A stretch of DNA of 64,000 nucleotides from Chryseobacterium daecheongense (GTDB taxonomy: Bacteria; Bacteroidota; Bacteroidia; Flavobacteriales; Weeksellaceae). The notes below the pieces were generated by a model. That model made no database searches, was not told the origin of the DNA, and saw nothing but the letters and a program-made list of their open reading frames with translations. Position 1 is the first letter of the stretch; every line of letters begins with the position of its first letter. Location of the stretch: the NCBI RefSeq assembly GCF_003729955.1, contig NZ_RJTX01000004.1, forward strand, positions 124,001-188,000, read 5' to 3'. Of this stretch, positions 1 to 10,009 are shown one piece after another. The position numbers and the translations under genes were made by a program.

Positions 1-387
1 AATGAAAAACCTATTGCCATGTGGATGAATCTCCCTGATCTCAATCAATGGTTTAAATACCTGAATGGAAAATTCGGGCCGATTGAAAAGCTGAAATTCC
101 TGTGGTATAAAAAGTTTAAGAAGAACGAAAAAATGGTTGGTCTTGTTTTCGGTGTCGTTCCGGAATGGCAAAAAAAAGGAATTGACGGCTTCATGATCTG
201 GGAAGGAACGCAGCATTTGAGGAAACATACGGATTTCACCGTGACGGAACTTCAGTGGATCGGAGATTTTAATCCTAAGATGATTAAAATTGCAGAAAAC
301 CTTGATACTACGGTAACCAGAAAATTAGCCACTTACAGATATCTGTTTGACCGAGAGCTACCTTTTGAAAGACATCCTATTTTATAG
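1..387 (+). CDS. GNAT-like acyltransferase, C-terminal part (5' end outside window)
   Basis: The frame is open from base 1, so the gene starts before the window and only its last ~128 codons are seen. The visible part resembles the C-terminal half of GNAT-like acyl-CoA N-acyltransferases: a strand with GLVFGVVPEWQKKGIDG (a pyrophosphate-loop-like V-P-x-x-Q-x-K-G-I), then a helix, then ELQWIGDFNPKM, matching the E-x-x-W-I-x-x-x-N-x-x-M pattern near the end of this family, and a closing YRYLFDREL. Substrate cannot be told. The Met at base 19 is internal and is not the start. Function is inferred from motif resemblance only. Confidence 0.6.
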   Translation, partial: NEKPIAMWMNLPDLNQWFKYLNGKFGPIEKLKFLWYKKFKKNEKMVGLVFGVVPEWQKKGIDGFMIWEGTQHLRKHTDFTVTELQWIGDFNPKMIKIAENLDTTVTRKLATYRYLFDRELPFERHPIL

Positions 388-506
388 ATGAAAATACCGT
401 AGATCTCTACTATCACTGTAATCCTGTCATTCCCCATCATATAAGAAAATAAACATTTTTTCGTTGTATTGAGTAGTAAAAGCTTAATTTTTAACTAGAT
501 AAATCA

Positions 507-514
507 TATATTTG
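507..514 (+). promoter_or_regulatory. Candidate -7 box (TATATTTG) for the small exported protein
   Basis: Exact match to the Bacteroidota -7 consensus TAnnTTTG, 34 bases before the ATG at 549. No TTG -33 box lies at the usual 17-23 base spacing, so support is partial. Confidence 0.35.
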
Positions 515-548
515 AATAATATTTATACTAAAAAATTGAAAACTTGAA

Positions 549-1232
549 ATGAAAAAATTAATTACTAGTATTTTTATCGTATCATTTATTGCTTTAAATG
601 CTCAGAACGGTCCTGTTCTTACTAAAAATGATATTGCTGATGGAAGTACATTTTCTAACAGAATCAGATCTGAAAATTCGGGAGGAAGTTTAACATACGA
701 TGATGTTGTTGGTTCTCCTTATTTGAACAAAATGTTTGTTGATGCGAAGATTGCGGAAAATTATGAAAAGGTTTATGTAAGATATAACAGTTATGCTGAT
801 CAGGTTGAATTTGAAAGGGATGGAAAAACATTGGTTCTTCCGAAAGAATCCAAATTTTCCAGGATAGAAATTTTATCCCCTAAGCAAACCCTTGTTTTAT
901 TAGAGACTAATGATGAATTTAGTGGTTATTTCTTTGAATTAGCAGCAGGTCCGAAATATTCTCTGTACAAAAAGCTTAAAACAAAATTTGTAGATGCGGT
1001 TCCGGCTAACAGTTCATATACAAGTGACAAGCCAGCCAATTTCAAATTGCTTGACCCTATTTATTATATCAAAACAAGCAATGGTTTTATTAAAAAACCT
1101 AGAAATCAAAAAGATATTATTGCTCAGTTACCAGAGATGAAAGATTCTTTAACGGAATTCTTTAAATCTAATAAAATAAAGTTTGATAGAGAAGAAGACT
1201 TAATCAAACTAGTTAAGTTCTTAAATCAATAA
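549..1232 (+). CDS. Small exported protein of unknown function
   Basis: 227 residues. Residues 1-19 form a signal peptide (Lys-Lys, a hydrophobic IFIVSFIAL core, then NAQ before the mature N terminus), so export to the periplasm or beyond is likely. There is no lipobox and no C-terminal T9SS sorting domain. The rest is a mixed alpha/beta sequence with regular charged strands; residues ~80-110 (YVRYNSYADQVEFERDG, then FSRIEIL) look like the start of a small beta-rich module. I do not recognise a family. It is a single-gene unit: a -7 box lies upstream and a strong hairpin terminator follows directly, shared with convergent metF. Confidence 0.75.
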   Translation: MKKLITSIFIVSFIALNAQNGPVLTKNDIADGSTFSNRIRSENSGGSLTYDDVVGSPYLNKMFVDAKIAENYEKVYVRYNSYADQVEFERDGKTLVLPKESKFSRIEILSPKQTLVLLETNDEFSGYFFELAAGPKYSLYKKLKTKFVDAVPANSSYTSDKPANFKLLDPIYYIKTSNGFIKKPRNQKDIIAQLPEMKDSLTEFFKSNKIKFDREEDLIKLVKFLNQ

Positions 1233-1235
1233 AAT

Positions 1236-1265
1236 AAAAAGCCTTGTAGATTTACAAGGCTTTTT
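1236..1265. terminator. Bidirectional intrinsic terminator
   Basis: Perfect 13-bp inverted repeat (AAAAAGCCTTGTA / TACAAGGCTTTTT) with a 4-base loop, flanked by A-run and T-run. It serves both the exported-protein gene (+) and metF (-), which converge here. Confidence 0.85.
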
Positions 1266-1267
1266 AT

Positions 1268-2227
1268 TTAAAACAGCTCTCCGGCTACTTTCTTAATATT
1301 ATCACTTTTCCCCATTGAATAAAAGTGCAATACAGGTACACCAAAATCTAAAAGTTCCTTGCATTGTGCGATCGCCCATTCTATTCCAATCTCTTTTACG
1401 GCTTCATTATTTTTAGCTTTTTCCACTTCATTGATCAATTCTTCTGGTAAATCTATTTTAAAAACCTGTGGTAACAATTTCAGGTGTTTTTTGGTAGCAA
1501 TAGGTTTAATCCCCGGAATAATAGGAACAGTAATTCCCATTTCTCTCGCTTTCTGTACAAATTCAATGAATTTTTTATTATCAAAAAACATTTGGGTAAC
1601 AATATAATCTGCCCCTGCGTCTACTTTTTCTTTCAGCCATTTCAGATCATAATTCATGGAAGGTGCTTCTATATGTTTTTCAGGATAGCCGGCAACTCCA
1701 ATACAGAATTTATTATGCTCATCACAGACCTGGTCTTCATCATGAAGATATTTTCCGCGGCCTAAATTGTTAATCTGATGAACCAGATCCATAGCACTCG
1801 CATGCCCTCCCTGGGTTGGTTCGAAGTATTGATGCCCTTTCATCGCATCTCCTCTCAATGCCATTACATTGTCTATTCCAAGGTACATACAATCTACCAG
1901 CAGGTATTCTGTTTCTTCTTTTGTAAAACCTCCACAAAGTAAGTGTGGAACTGTATCCACATTATATTTATGCTGAATGGCGGCACAGATACCTAATGTT
2001 CCGGGGCGCATTCTCGTAATGCGGCGTTCCATCAATCCGTTTCCTTTATCTATATAAATATATTCTTCTCTGGAAGTGGTAACATCTATGAAAGGAGGTT
2101 TGAATTCCATTAACGGATCAATATTCCGGTATAGATCTTCAATCCCGATTCCTTTTTGCGGCGGAACTACTTCTAAAGAAAATAAAGTTTTTCCATCAGC
2201 CTTTTTTATATGTTCAGTTATCTTCAT
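1268..2227 (-). CDS. metF: Methylenetetrahydrofolate reductase
   Basis: 319 residues, full length for the bacterial family. It is a cytosolic flavoprotein reducing 5,10-methylene-THF to 5-methyl-THF, the methyl donor for methionine synthase. Visible family features are the opening FSLEVVPP with the conserved Glu, FIDVTTSREE, the LRGDAMKG stretch (~residues 124-131), DAGADYIVTQMFFD (~204-217) and IPIIPGIKPI. It is the last gene of the riboswitch-led methionine operon, 27 bases after the metH C-terminal gene, and ends at the shared hairpin. The ATG at 2227 fits the family N terminus. Confidence 0.96.
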   Translation of the reverse strand: MKITEHIKKADGKTLFSLEVVPPQKGIGIEDLYRNIDPLMEFKPPFIDVTTSREEYIYIDKGNGLMERRITRMRPGTLGICAAIQHKYNVDTVPHLLCGGFTKEETEYLLVDCMYLGIDNVMALRGDAMKGHQYFEPTQGGHASAMDLVHQINNLGRGKYLHDEDQVCDEHNKFCIGVAGYPEKHIEAPSMNYDLKWLKEKVDAGADYIVTQMFFDNKKFIEFVQKAREMGITVPIIPGIKPIATKKHLKLLPQVFKIDLPEELINEVEKAKNNEAVKEIGIEWAIAQCKELLDFGVPVLHFYSMGKSDNIKKVAGELF

Positions 2228-2254
2228 TGTATATTTAATCCTAGTTTATTCTTA

Positions 2255-4912
2255 TTATGCCAAATTAGGTGACAACCATTTTTTAGCTTCTTCAATACTA
2301 CACCCTCTTCTTGCAGCGTAATCTTCCAATTGATCTTCTGTGATTTTCCCAAGCCCGAAATATTTGGCATGCGGACTTCCAAAATAATATCCAGAAACCG
2401 AAGCCGTTGGAAACATTGCCAAACTTTCTGTCAAGAAAACACCTGTATTTTCTTCCACTTTCAATAAATTCCAAATGGTTTTCTTCTCCAAATGATCAGG
2501 GCAAGCCGGATACCCCGGAGCCGGACGGATTCCTTTATATTTTTCGGCGATCAGGTCCTCGTTGCTTAAGTTTTCCTGATTCGCATACCCCCAATATTCT
2601 GTTCTTACTTTTTTATGTAAAAACTCAGCATAAGCTTCTGCAAACCTGTCTGCAAGAGCTTTCACCATGATGGCGTTGTAATCATCATTTGCTTTTTCGT
2701 ATTCAGCAGCAAGTTCATCGGTTCCAAAACCCGCGGTCACACAAAAGGCACCCATATAGTCAGTTTTTCCGGAGCTTTGAGGAGCAATGAAATCACTTAA
2801 TGCCAGATAATCTTTTCCTTTTGAACGCTGAGCCTGCTGTCTCAATGTTAAGAATTTTGCTTGCTCATGATTATTTTCATCATAAATAATGATATCATCT
2901 GATTCATCAGAATTAGCTTTAAAAATTCCGAAAATAGCTTTTGCAGTTAATAACTTTTCATCTAAAATTCTATTTAAAATAACCTGAGCATCTTTAAATA
3001 ATTCTTTTGCCTGAGCACCAACCACCGCATCTTCCAAAATATTCGGATATTTTCCATGCAGATCCCAGCTTCTGAAAAAAGGAGACCAGTCAATAAAAGG
3101 TAATAATTCTCTTAAATCCTGATTTTCAATAATAGTTACTCCTAATTGGTTAGGTTCAAATATCTCTTCGTTTTCCCAATCAATTTTAAATTTATTTTTT
3201 CTTGCCTCTTCAATGGAAACATAATCCTTATCCACCTGTCTGTTCAGGAATTTTTCTCTGAAATCTGAATAATCATTTTTTAAATCCGCAACATATTCTT
3301 TGTTTCTGTCTCCCAGTAATGAACTTACCACATTCACCGCTCTGGAAGCATCATTCACGTGAACTACTGCATTTTTATATTTCAAATCGATTTTCACGGC
3401 GGTGTGTGCTTTCGAAGTCGTTGCACCACCTATCAATAAAGGAAAATCAAGATTTTGTCTTTCCAATTCCGATGCGATGTACACCATTTCGTCCAAACTT
3501 GGTGTAATCAAACCGCTTAATCCTATAACATCCACTTTTTCCTCAATGGCGGTCTGGATAATTTTTTCTGCAGGAACCATCACTCCAAGATCTACAATTT
3601 CGTAATTGTTACACCCCAAAACCACACTCACAATATTTTTACCGATATCATGAACATCTCCTTTGACGGTTGCCATTAATATCTTTCCGTTCGCAGGCTT
3701 TGAACTATCCTTTTCGGCTTCTATATAAGGTTGGAGATAAGCTACTGCCTTCTTCATTACTCTCGCCGATTTTACCACTTGGGGAAGAAACATTTTTCCA
3801 CTTCCGAATAAATCTCCTACAACACCCATTCCCGTCATTAAGTTGATTTCAATGACATGAAGTGGCTTTTCTGCCAATTGTCTTGCTTCTTCAACATCTT
3901 CTTCAATGAAACGATCGATCCCTTTTACCAAGGCGTGAGTAATTCTGTCCTGTAACGGATGAGTTCTCCATTCCAGGTCCTCAACTTTTTCTTTTTTTAC
4001 AGACTTATGCTTCTCTGAGTAGTCAAGAAGTCTTTCCGTAGCATCATCTCTTCTATCCAGAATAACATCTTCTACCAACTCCAGCAATTCTTTGTTGATT
4101 TCATCATATACTTCCAACATGGCTGGATTTACAATTCCAATATTCATTCCTGCCTGAATAGCATGGTAAAGAAATACGGAGTGCATCGCTTCTCTTACGG
4201 TATCATTCCCACGGAAAGAGAATGAAACGTTGCTTACGCCACCACTCACGGATGCATAAGGAAGGTTTTGACGAACCCATCTCGTAGCTTCGATAAAATC
4301 AATGGCATTTTTTCTGTGTTCCTCCATTCCCGTTGCTACCGGGAAGATATTTAAATCGAAAATAATGTCTTCCGGAGGAAAGTTCAGTTGGTTAACCAAA
4401 ATATCATAGGAGCGTTTTGAAATTTCAATTCTACGTTCCAGATTATCAGCCTGCCCTACCTCATCGAATGCCATAACAATTACCGCGGCACCATATCTTT
4501 TGATGATTTTGGCTTGTTTGATGAATTCTTCTTCACCTCCTTTCAAACTGATGGAATTGACCACACATTTCCCTTGTACCACCTGAAGTCCGGCCTCCAA
4601 AATTTCCCATTTGGAAGAATCGACCATGATGGGGATTCTTGCAATATCCGGCTCTGAAGCAATTAAATTCAGGAATTTAATCATGGAAGCTTTTCCATCA
4701 ATTAAACCATCATCAAAATTGACATCGAGAATTTGTGCCCCACCTTCCACTTGATGGCGGGCAATATCCAATGCTTCAGCAAATTTTTCTTCTTTTATTA
4801 ATCTTAAAAATTTTTTGGACCCGGCTACATTGGTTCTTTCACCAACATTAATGAAATTACTTTCCGGTGTTATGATAAGAGGCTCAAGCCCCGATAATCT
4901 TAAATATCTCAT
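2255..4912 (-). CDS. metH: Methionine synthase, C-terminal part (folate, cobalamin and activation domains)
   Basis: 885 residues covering the last three of the four MetH modules. Residues ~18-290 are the pterin-binding barrel ([19 protein letters not shown]). ~320-405 is the helical cobalamin cap. ~408-540 is the B12 Rossmann domain with D-x-H-x-x-G at 419-424 (DVHDIG; His421 is the lower cobalt ligand), then SGLITPS and GGATTSKAH. ~560-885 is the AdoMet-binding reactivation domain ending PGYPACPDH...FGLGKI. The homocysteine/zinc module is absent here and encoded separately at 6097-7107, so the enzyme must work as a two-chain complex. A fatty acid desaturase gene lies between the two halves. 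Confidence 0.95.
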   Translation of the reverse strand: MRYLRLSGLEPLIITPESNFINVGERTNVAGSKKFLRLIKEEKFAEALDIARHQVEGGAQILDVNFDDGLIDGKASMIKFLNLIASEPDIARIPIMVDSSKWEILEAGLQVVQGKCVVNSISLKGGEEEFIKQAKIIKRYGAAVIVMAFDEVGQADNLERRIEISKRSYDILVNQLNFPPEDIIFDLNIFPVATGMEEHRKNAIDFIEATRWVRQNLPYASVSGGVSNVSFSFRGNDTVREAMHSVFLYHAIQAGMNIGIVNPAMLEVYDEINKELLELVEDVILDRRDDATERLLDYSEKHKSVKKEKVEDLEWRTHPLQDRITHALVKGIDRFIEEDVEEARQLAEKPLHVIEINLMTGMGVVGDLFGSGKMFLPQVVKSARVMKKAVAYLQPYIEAEKDSSKPANGKILMATVKGDVHDIGKNIVSVVLGCNNYEIVDLGVMVPAEKIIQTAIEEKVDVIGLSGLITPSLDEMVYIASELERQNLDFPLLIGGATTSKAHTAVKIDLKYKNAVVHVNDASRAVNVVSSLLGDRNKEYVADLKNDYSDFREKFLNRQVDKDYVSIEEARKNKFKIDWENEEIFEPNQLGVTIIENQDLRELLPFIDWSPFFRSWDLHGKYPNILEDAVVGAQAKELFKDAQVILNRILDEKLLTAKAIFGIFKANSDESDDIIIYDENNHEQAKFLTLRQQAQRSKGKDYLALSDFIAPQSSGKTDYMGAFCVTAGFGTDELAAEYEKANDDYNAIMVKALADRFAEAYAEFLHKKVRTEYWGYANQENLSNEDLIAEKYKGIRPAPGYPACPDHLEKKTIWNLLKVEENTGVFLTESLAMFPTASVSGYYFGSPHAKYFGLGKITEDQLEDYAARRGCSIEEAKKWLSPNLA

Positions 4913-4920
4913 TCAGTTTT

Positions 4921-6012
4921 TTATTCTTCTAAAATGTAATATGCATTGTTTGCATTTTGTTTAAGCAAATCCACATGTTTGCCTAAAGCCGTTAAAATGG
5001 GGAATCTTTTATATGCCAGATTATGTTCTTTTGCAAATTTTTCGATCTCATCCGTAATCTCATTATAATACAGATAACTGTAATTCGGAAATAAATGGTG
5101 GGCTACATGGAAGTTGAAATTCCCCAAAACATTCCTCACAAACCAGTTGTTTTCCGCTAAATCATTCGTTACTTCAAACTGGTGATGAAGCCAGCTGAAA
5201 GGAAGTCCGTTTTTTTCGTCCAATTTTGGAAAGGCATTATCCGGAAGCGGATGCAGAGGCAGCAAAACAAATAGTGCAAAAATACTTGCCGCAATCACCT
5301 GCAAAAACCAGGCTCCCAAAGCCAAGCCAACAGACACTTTAAAAAACAGAATCGGAACTGCAATCTGATAAAAGAAGTAGAATAACTTATACCCAACCAT
5401 TTTCACCTTTTCAACAACAGGAATGGAACCCTGGGTTTTTAAGATGACTCTGTTGTTATCAAAAAAATCTCTAAAGTCCCTGATGAACATCCAATTGAAC
5501 AAATAAAGAGGATATACCAAAAAGAAAAACTTATGCTGATATTTTTGAATCCCCTTAGCTTTGATCCATGGAATAATTAAAAGCAATCCGCTCTGTTCAA
5601 TATCTGTATCCCATCCATCCACATTCGGATATGCATGATGGCTTGCAATATGTCTTTTTTTCCAGATGTAGGAATTGGCTCCCACAAAATCAAAAATCTG
5701 CAATACCAGTCCATTTAATCTTTTGCTCTTGTAAATATTATTATGGGCAGCTTCATGAATAAGATTCAAATAAATCAAGACCAATGAAATACCCATTAAT
5801 AAAAAGCTGAGAATATATATCCAAGGTTTATCCGCATTAAAAATGGCAAAGAAATACAACCCAAAATACACCAAAGGCAGAATAACCGCTTTGATCCGAA
5901 TATAGATATCCCTATTCTCAGGAATTGCTTCTACTCGTTGGTTCACTTTCTTTCTTAGTTCATTAAATAATTTTGCATCATCTGAATCTTTTAAGTAACT
6001 CGGCTTTTCCAT
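4921..6012 (-). CDS. Membrane fatty acid desaturase
   Basis: 363 residues, integral membrane di-iron desaturase. All three histidine boxes are present: HEAAH (86-90), HIASHH (121-126) and HVAHH (302-306), with hydrophobic pairs near 42-80 and 205-255 placing the boxes on the cytoplasmic face. The family introduces double bonds into acyl chains of membrane lipids, needing an electron donor; regiospecificity cannot be read from the sequence. Position is odd: it sits inside the methionine operon between the two metH pieces, 8 bases before the metH C-terminal gene and 84 after metH-N. Whether it is co-transcribed under SAM control is inferred from the layout only. Confidence 0.92.
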   Translation of the reverse strand: MEKPSYLKDSDDAKLFNELRKKVNQRVEAIPENRDIYIRIKAVILPLVYFGLYFFAIFNADKPWIYILSFLLMGISLVLIYLNLIHEAAHNNIYKSKRLNGLVLQIFDFVGANSYIWKKRHIASHHAYPNVDGWDTDIEQSGLLLIIPWIKAKGIQKYQHKFFFLVYPLYLFNWMFIRDFRDFFDNNRVILKTQGSIPVVEKVKMVGYKLFYFFYQIAVPILFFKVSVGLALGAWFLQVIAASIFALFVLLPLHPLPDNAFPKLDEKNGLPFSWLHHQFEVTNDLAENNWFVRNVLGNFNFHVAHHLFPNYSYLYYNEITDEIEKFAKEHNLAYKRFPILTALGKHVDLLKQNANNAYYILEE

Positions 6013-6096
6013 TATTATTAAATTTTGTGGTTTATTTAAAGATAATATTTATAACCTTGTCCCCATATCCCGTTTTAATTAAAAAAATCTATCAAA

Positions 6097-7107
6097 TCAG
6101 ACAAATTCCTTCAATTTTCTTGGCTGATACTCTTTCACCAGATCTGCAATTGCCTTAATATGATCCGGCGTAGTTCCACAGCATCCGCCAATAATATTGA
6201 TCAATCCTTTTTCTACGTATTCTTTAATCTGCTCAGCCATAAACTCAGGCGTTTCATCGTATTTCCCGAATGCATTAGGCAAACCTGCGTTCGGATACGC
6301 TGAAACATAAAATTCTGAATTATGAGCTAATGTTTCGAGATATGGCGTCAGCTGATTAGCACCCAATGCACAGTTGAACCCAACACTTAAAAGGTTCAAA
6401 TGTGAAATAGAGATTAAAAATGCTTCTGCAGTCTGCCCGCTCAACGTTCTTCCTGAGGCATCAGTAATCGTCCCTGAAACCATGATCGGAATTTTAATGT
6501 TTCTTTCCTCCTGAATTTCATCAATGGCAAATAAAGCTGCTTTGGCATTCAGGGTATCGAAAATAGTTTCGACTAACAGAATATCTGATCCTCCATCCAA
6601 AAGAGCTTCTGCCTGTTGTTTATAGGCAATCCTCAATTCATCAAAAGTAATGGCACGATAACCGGGGTCATTCACATCAGGACTTAAACTTGCCGTTTTG
6701 TTGGTAGGTCCTATAGAACCTGCAACAAATCTCGGTTTATCCGGGTTTTTAGCAGTGTATTCATCACAGGCTTTCCTGGCAATCTTTGCAGATTCATAAT
6801 TCAATTCATACACCAGATCTTCCATGTGATAATCTGCCATAGCAATAGTAGTTCCGGAAAACGTATTGGTTTCCAGAATATCTGCTCCTGCATCCAGATA
6901 CTTTCTGTGAACTTCTTCAATAGCTTGAGGCTGCGTCAAAGAAAGCAGATCATTATTCCCTTTTACAGGGTGATCCCAATCTTTAAAGCGCTCTCCTCTG
7001 TAATCCTCTTCTTCGAATTTGTACCTTTGAAGCATGGTTCCCATAGCTCCATCCAGAACAAGAATTCTTTCGGTAAGCGCTTTATAAAGTGATTCTATAT
7101 TTTTCAT
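6097..7107 (-). CDS. metH: Methionine synthase, N-terminal homocysteine methyltransferase part
   Basis: 336 residues, matching module 1 of MetH: a TIM barrel with three zinc-ligand cysteines, Cys246 (GFNCALG) and Cys309/Cys310 ([10 protein letters not shown]), which activate homocysteine thiolate. It opens [12 protein letters not shown], as in the family. It ends after this domain with KLKEFV and a true stop; the remaining modules are a separate gene at 2255-4912. No frameshift scar joins them: the halves are ~1.2 kb apart with a desaturase between, so this is a gene split rather than an error. It starts 31 bases after the PLP enzyme gene. Confidence 0.95.
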   Translation of the reverse strand: MKNIESLYKALTERILVLDGAMGTMLQRYKFEEEDYRGERFKDWDHPVKGNNDLLSLTQPQAIEEVHRKYLDAGADILETNTFSGTTIAMADYHMEDLVYELNYESAKIARKACDEYTAKNPDKPRFVAGSIGPTNKTASLSPDVNDPGYRAITFDELRIAYKQQAEALLDGGSDILLVETIFDTLNAKAALFAIDEIQEERNIKIPIMVSGTITDASGRTLSGQTAEAFLISISHLNLLSVGFNCALGANQLTPYLETLAHNSEFYVSAYPNAGLPNAFGKYDETPEFMAEQIKEYVEKGLINIIGGCCGTTPDHIKAIADLVKEYQPRKLKEFV

Positions 7108-7137
7108 TTTTTCTTTTACTTTTTTTATTTCGAACCG

Positions 7138-8301
7138 CTATGCTTCAAGAGCTTGTTTTAAATCTGCTATGATATCATCTATATTTTCCAGACCGGCTGA
7201 ACAACGAACCAAACCAGCTGTAATTCCCACTTCATTTCTTTCCTCATCCGTTAATTTAGAGTGCGTTGTGGAGGCCGGGTGGGTTACAATAGTTCTTGTA
7301 TCTCCTAAGTTGGCGGACAAAGAGCACATTTTGATATTATCCAAAAATTTTCTTCCACCTTCAATTCCATCTTTGATCTCAAAGGCAACAATATTCCCTC
7401 CTAATCTCATTTGCTTTTTGGCGACCTCATAGCTAGGGTGGGATTTCAGGAACGGATATTTTACAAATTCAACATTGGGATGGCTTTCCAGAAACTCGGC
7501 AACCTTCAGTGCATTTTCGCAGTGCTTTTCAACACGTATGGCCAATGTTTCTAAGCTTTTGGATAGAACCCATGCATTAAAAGGTGACATCGCCGGACCT
7601 GTATTTCTGGCAAAAAGATAAATTTCCCTTATCAGATCCGCTTTTCCTACTGCCACACCTCCTAAAACCCTTCCCTGTCCGTCAATCAGCTTTGTTGCGG
7701 AATGTACAACAATATCTGCACCATACTTTATCGGCTGCTGAAGATAAGGTGTTGCAAAACAGTTATCTACAATGAAGATCAAATTATGTTTCTTAGCAAT
7801 CTGTCCGAAAAATTCAAGATCTAAAATCTCAATGGCCGGGTTGGTGGGTGTTTCCAGATATAAGATTTTAGTATTCGGTTGAATATATTGTTCAACATTT
7901 TCTGCATCTTCGGCTTTGAAGTAGGTGGTTTCTATATTCCATTTGGGAAAATATTTGGTAAACAAAGTATGAGTAGACCCAAAAACCGACTGACAGCTTA
8001 CAATGTGATCTCCTGCATTCAACAGTGTTGCAAAAGTTGAGTAGATGGCGGCCATTCCTGTTGCAAAAGCATATCCTGCTTCCGCCCCTTCCATTTTTGC
8101 AATCTTATCGGTGAACTCAGTCACATTAGGATTAGAAAAACGGCTGTACAAATTTTTAGATTTTTCTTCTGCGAAGCTCGCCCTCATATCTTCCGCATCC
8201 TGAAAAATAAAGCTGGATGTAAGATACAACGGTGTAGAGTGTTCATCAAACTGGCTTCTTTCCGTTTGTGTTCTTATTGCCAATGTTTCAAAATTTTCCA
8301 T
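7138..8301 (-). CDS. Cys/Met-metabolism PLP enzyme (O-acetylhomoserine sulfhydrylase or cystathionine gamma-synthase)
   Basis: 387 residues, fold-type-I PLP enzyme. The cofactor lysine is Lys204 in HSATKLIDGQG; also visible are the YSRFSNPN substrate loop (~52-59), FATGMAAI (~79-86), LETPTNPA, VDNCFATP (~178-185) and SLGDTRTIVTHPASTTH. Such enzymes join activated homoserine to sulfide (homocysteine) or cysteine (cystathionine). As MetX is the partner in the operon, the substrate is probably O-acetylhomoserine and direct sulfhydrylation is likely, though MetB and MetZ activity cannot be told apart by eye. Confidence 0.93.
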   Translation of the reverse strand: MENFETLAIRTQTERSQFDEHSTPLYLTSSFIFQDAEDMRASFAEEKSKNLYSRFSNPNVTEFTDKIAKMEGAEAGYAFATGMAAIYSTFATLLNAGDHIVSCQSVFGSTHTLFTKYFPKWNIETTYFKAEDAENVEQYIQPNTKILYLETPTNPAIEILDLEFFGQIAKKHNLIFIVDNCFATPYLQQPIKYGADIVVHSATKLIDGQGRVLGGVAVGKADLIREIYLFARNTGPAMSPFNAWVLSKSLETLAIRVEKHCENALKVAEFLESHPNVEFVKYPFLKSHPSYEVAKKQMRLGGNIVAFEIKDGIEGGRKFLDNIKMCSLSANLGDTRTIVTHPASTTHSKLTDEERNEVGITAGLVRCSAGLENIDDIIADLKQALEA

Positions 8302-8318
8302 ATAGTTTAATTAAAATG

Positions 8319-8395
8319 TAACAATGTATCCGTTTCCAATGAGATTCTTCGCTTCGCTCAGAGTGACAATTCATTGCTACCTCTCTACATTGTTA
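8319..8395. repeat. Intergenic element bounded by 10-bp inverted repeats
   Basis: Arms TAACAATGTA (8319-8328) and TACATTGTTA (8386-8395) flank ~57 bases holding GAGATTCTTCGCTTCGCTCAG. The centre itself is partly self-complementary (CTTCGC...GCGAAG type pairing). It sits in the 111-base gap between the dehydrogenase and PLP-enzyme genes inside the met operon. From memory, near-identical ATTCTTCGCTTCGCTCAGAATGAC tracts occur between genes in many unrelated genomes; only one copy is in this window. Confidence 0.5.
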
Positions 8396-8412
8396 AATTG
8401 TTAGATTTTATA

Positions 8413-9951
8413 TTATTTGGTTTCACTTACTCTTAAAATATCTCCGAAAACACCTCTTGCCGTAACCTGAGCTCCAGCTCCGGCTCCCATAATTACAATT
8501 GGGTTTTCGCCATAACTTTCTGTGTAGATCTCAAAAATGGAATCTGAACCTTTTAATTGTCCTAAAGCCGAGCTTGCCGGAACTGAAACCAGTTTTACAT
8601 CAAGTTCTCCTTTATCTTTCTGTAAATCTCCATGCAGATCTCCAACATATCTCAACACGTGTCCCTCTTCCTGATTTTCTTTAATTTTCTGATATTCTTC
8701 ATCAAGCTCATCCAATCTGGAAAGGAATTCTTGTTTGGACACGGATAATAAACTTTCAGGGACAAGATTTTGGATATTGATATCATCAAATTCATTAATA
8801 AGGTCAAGTTCTCTCGCCAAAATCAATAGCTTTCTTGCCACATCATTTCCGGATAAATCCTCTCTTGGATCTGGCTCGGTATACCCTTTTTCCAAAGCTT
8901 CGTTGATAATTGTTGAAAATTTGTCATCTCTTAAAGAAAAATTATTGAAGACATAGCTCAACGTTCCTGAAAATACCCCTTTGATTCTTGTTATATTCTC
9001 ACCGGAAAGGTGTAATAATTTAATGGTATCGATCAATGGTAAACCTGCTCCCACATTGGTTTCATAGAGATAACGTCTGTTATTTTTGTTCAACGTATAT
9101 CTTAGTTTACGGTATTCTTCAATAGGTAATGTGTTGAAGATTTTATTGGAAGAAACAAGATCAAATCCGTTTTCGGCCAACGCGTGATAGTTTTTAACAA
9201 AGTCTTTGCTTGCGGTATTATCAACTACGATCAGGTTTTCCAACTGGTTTTCCTTGGAGAAATTAATAAGGGTTTCTACATTGGAAGGGTTTTCTGCAAC
9301 CAAAACCTCATCACCCCAATTATTGTCAAAACCTTTTTTATTGAAGGCAATTTTTTTGGAATTGGCTACAGCAACCACTTTAAGATCTATTTTTTTACGT
9401 CTTTTGATTTCTTCTGAAGATTCCAATACCTGATCGATCAGGGTTTTTCCAACATTTCCATGTCCGATGATCGCCAGATGAACGGTTTTAGGTTTTTTGA
9501 AAATTTCAGACTCGATGATATTTTTTGCTTTTTCGTCCTGCGAAGAAGTGACTACGATGTTTACTCTGTTTTCACTTGCAATCTGATTTAAAAGTAATGG
9601 GAAAACGTTATTTCTTGCCAATTCAACAAGTACTTTATTATAATCCTCGGATACAAAACCTAAAACAGAAACATTGTTGATACTATAAATCTGTGAAACT
9701 TTTCCTGATCTTCTTTCGGCTTCAAATTCTTCTATCAGGCAGCTCACTGCATTTTCTGCATCATTTTCATGAACCAGAATGGAGATCCCGTTTTCAATAG
9801 CTTGCTGGGAAATTACTCCTACACTGATTCTTGCCAATGTAAGTGCTTTAAAAATTCGTCCGTCTACTCCGATTTCTCCTAAAAAATCTTCTCCTTCGAA
9901 CTTAATGATTGATCTGTTCTTTAAAAATTTTATTTCGTTAGCATTTTTCAT
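8413..9951 (-). CDS. ACT-domain homoserine dehydrogenase (ThrA-like without kinase domain)
   Basis: 512 residues. The C-terminal ~350 are homoserine dehydrogenase, reducing aspartate semialdehyde to homoserine with NAD(P)H: nucleotide loop GHGNVG at 163-168, ANSKKIAFNKKG, NVGAGLPLIDTIK (~292-304), GVFSGTLSYV (~315-324), GYTEPDPREDLSGNDVARKL. Residues ~15-150 resemble the paired ACT-type regulatory domains that follow the kinase in bifunctional ThrA (ISVGVISQQ; NVSVLGFV; LLNQIASENRVNIVV), but the aspartokinase catalytic domain is missing. ATG at 9951 leaves no room for it: the upstream gene stops at 10010. It probably feeds homoserine to MetX; the ACT ligand is unknown. Confidence 0.9.
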   Translation of the reverse strand: MKNANEIKFLKNRSIIKFEGEDFLGEIGVDGRIFKALTLARISVGVISQQAIENGISILVHENDAENAVSCLIEEFEAERRSGKVSQIYSINNVSVLGFVSEDYNKVLVELARNNVFPLLLNQIASENRVNIVVTSSQDEKAKNIIESEIFKKPKTVHLAIIGHGNVGKTLIDQVLESSEEIKRRKKIDLKVVAVANSKKIAFNKKGFDNNWGDEVLVAENPSNVETLINFSKENQLENLIVVDNTASKDFVKNYHALAENGFDLVSSNKIFNTLPIEEYRKLRYTLNKNNRRYLYETNVGAGLPLIDTIKLLHLSGENITRIKGVFSGTLSYVFNNFSLRDDKFSTIINEALEKGYTEPDPREDLSGNDVARKLLILARELDLINEFDDINIQNLVPESLLSVSKQEFLSRLDELDEEYQKIKENQEEGHVLRYVGDLHGDLQKDKGELDVKLVSVPASSALGQLKGSDSIFEIYTESYGENPIVIMGAGAGAQVTARGVFGDILRVSETK

Positions 9952-10009
9952 CTGTAACTTATTTATTTTTTTGTCAGATGGAACTTCGCAAAAAGCTCCA
10001 TTTCATTCT

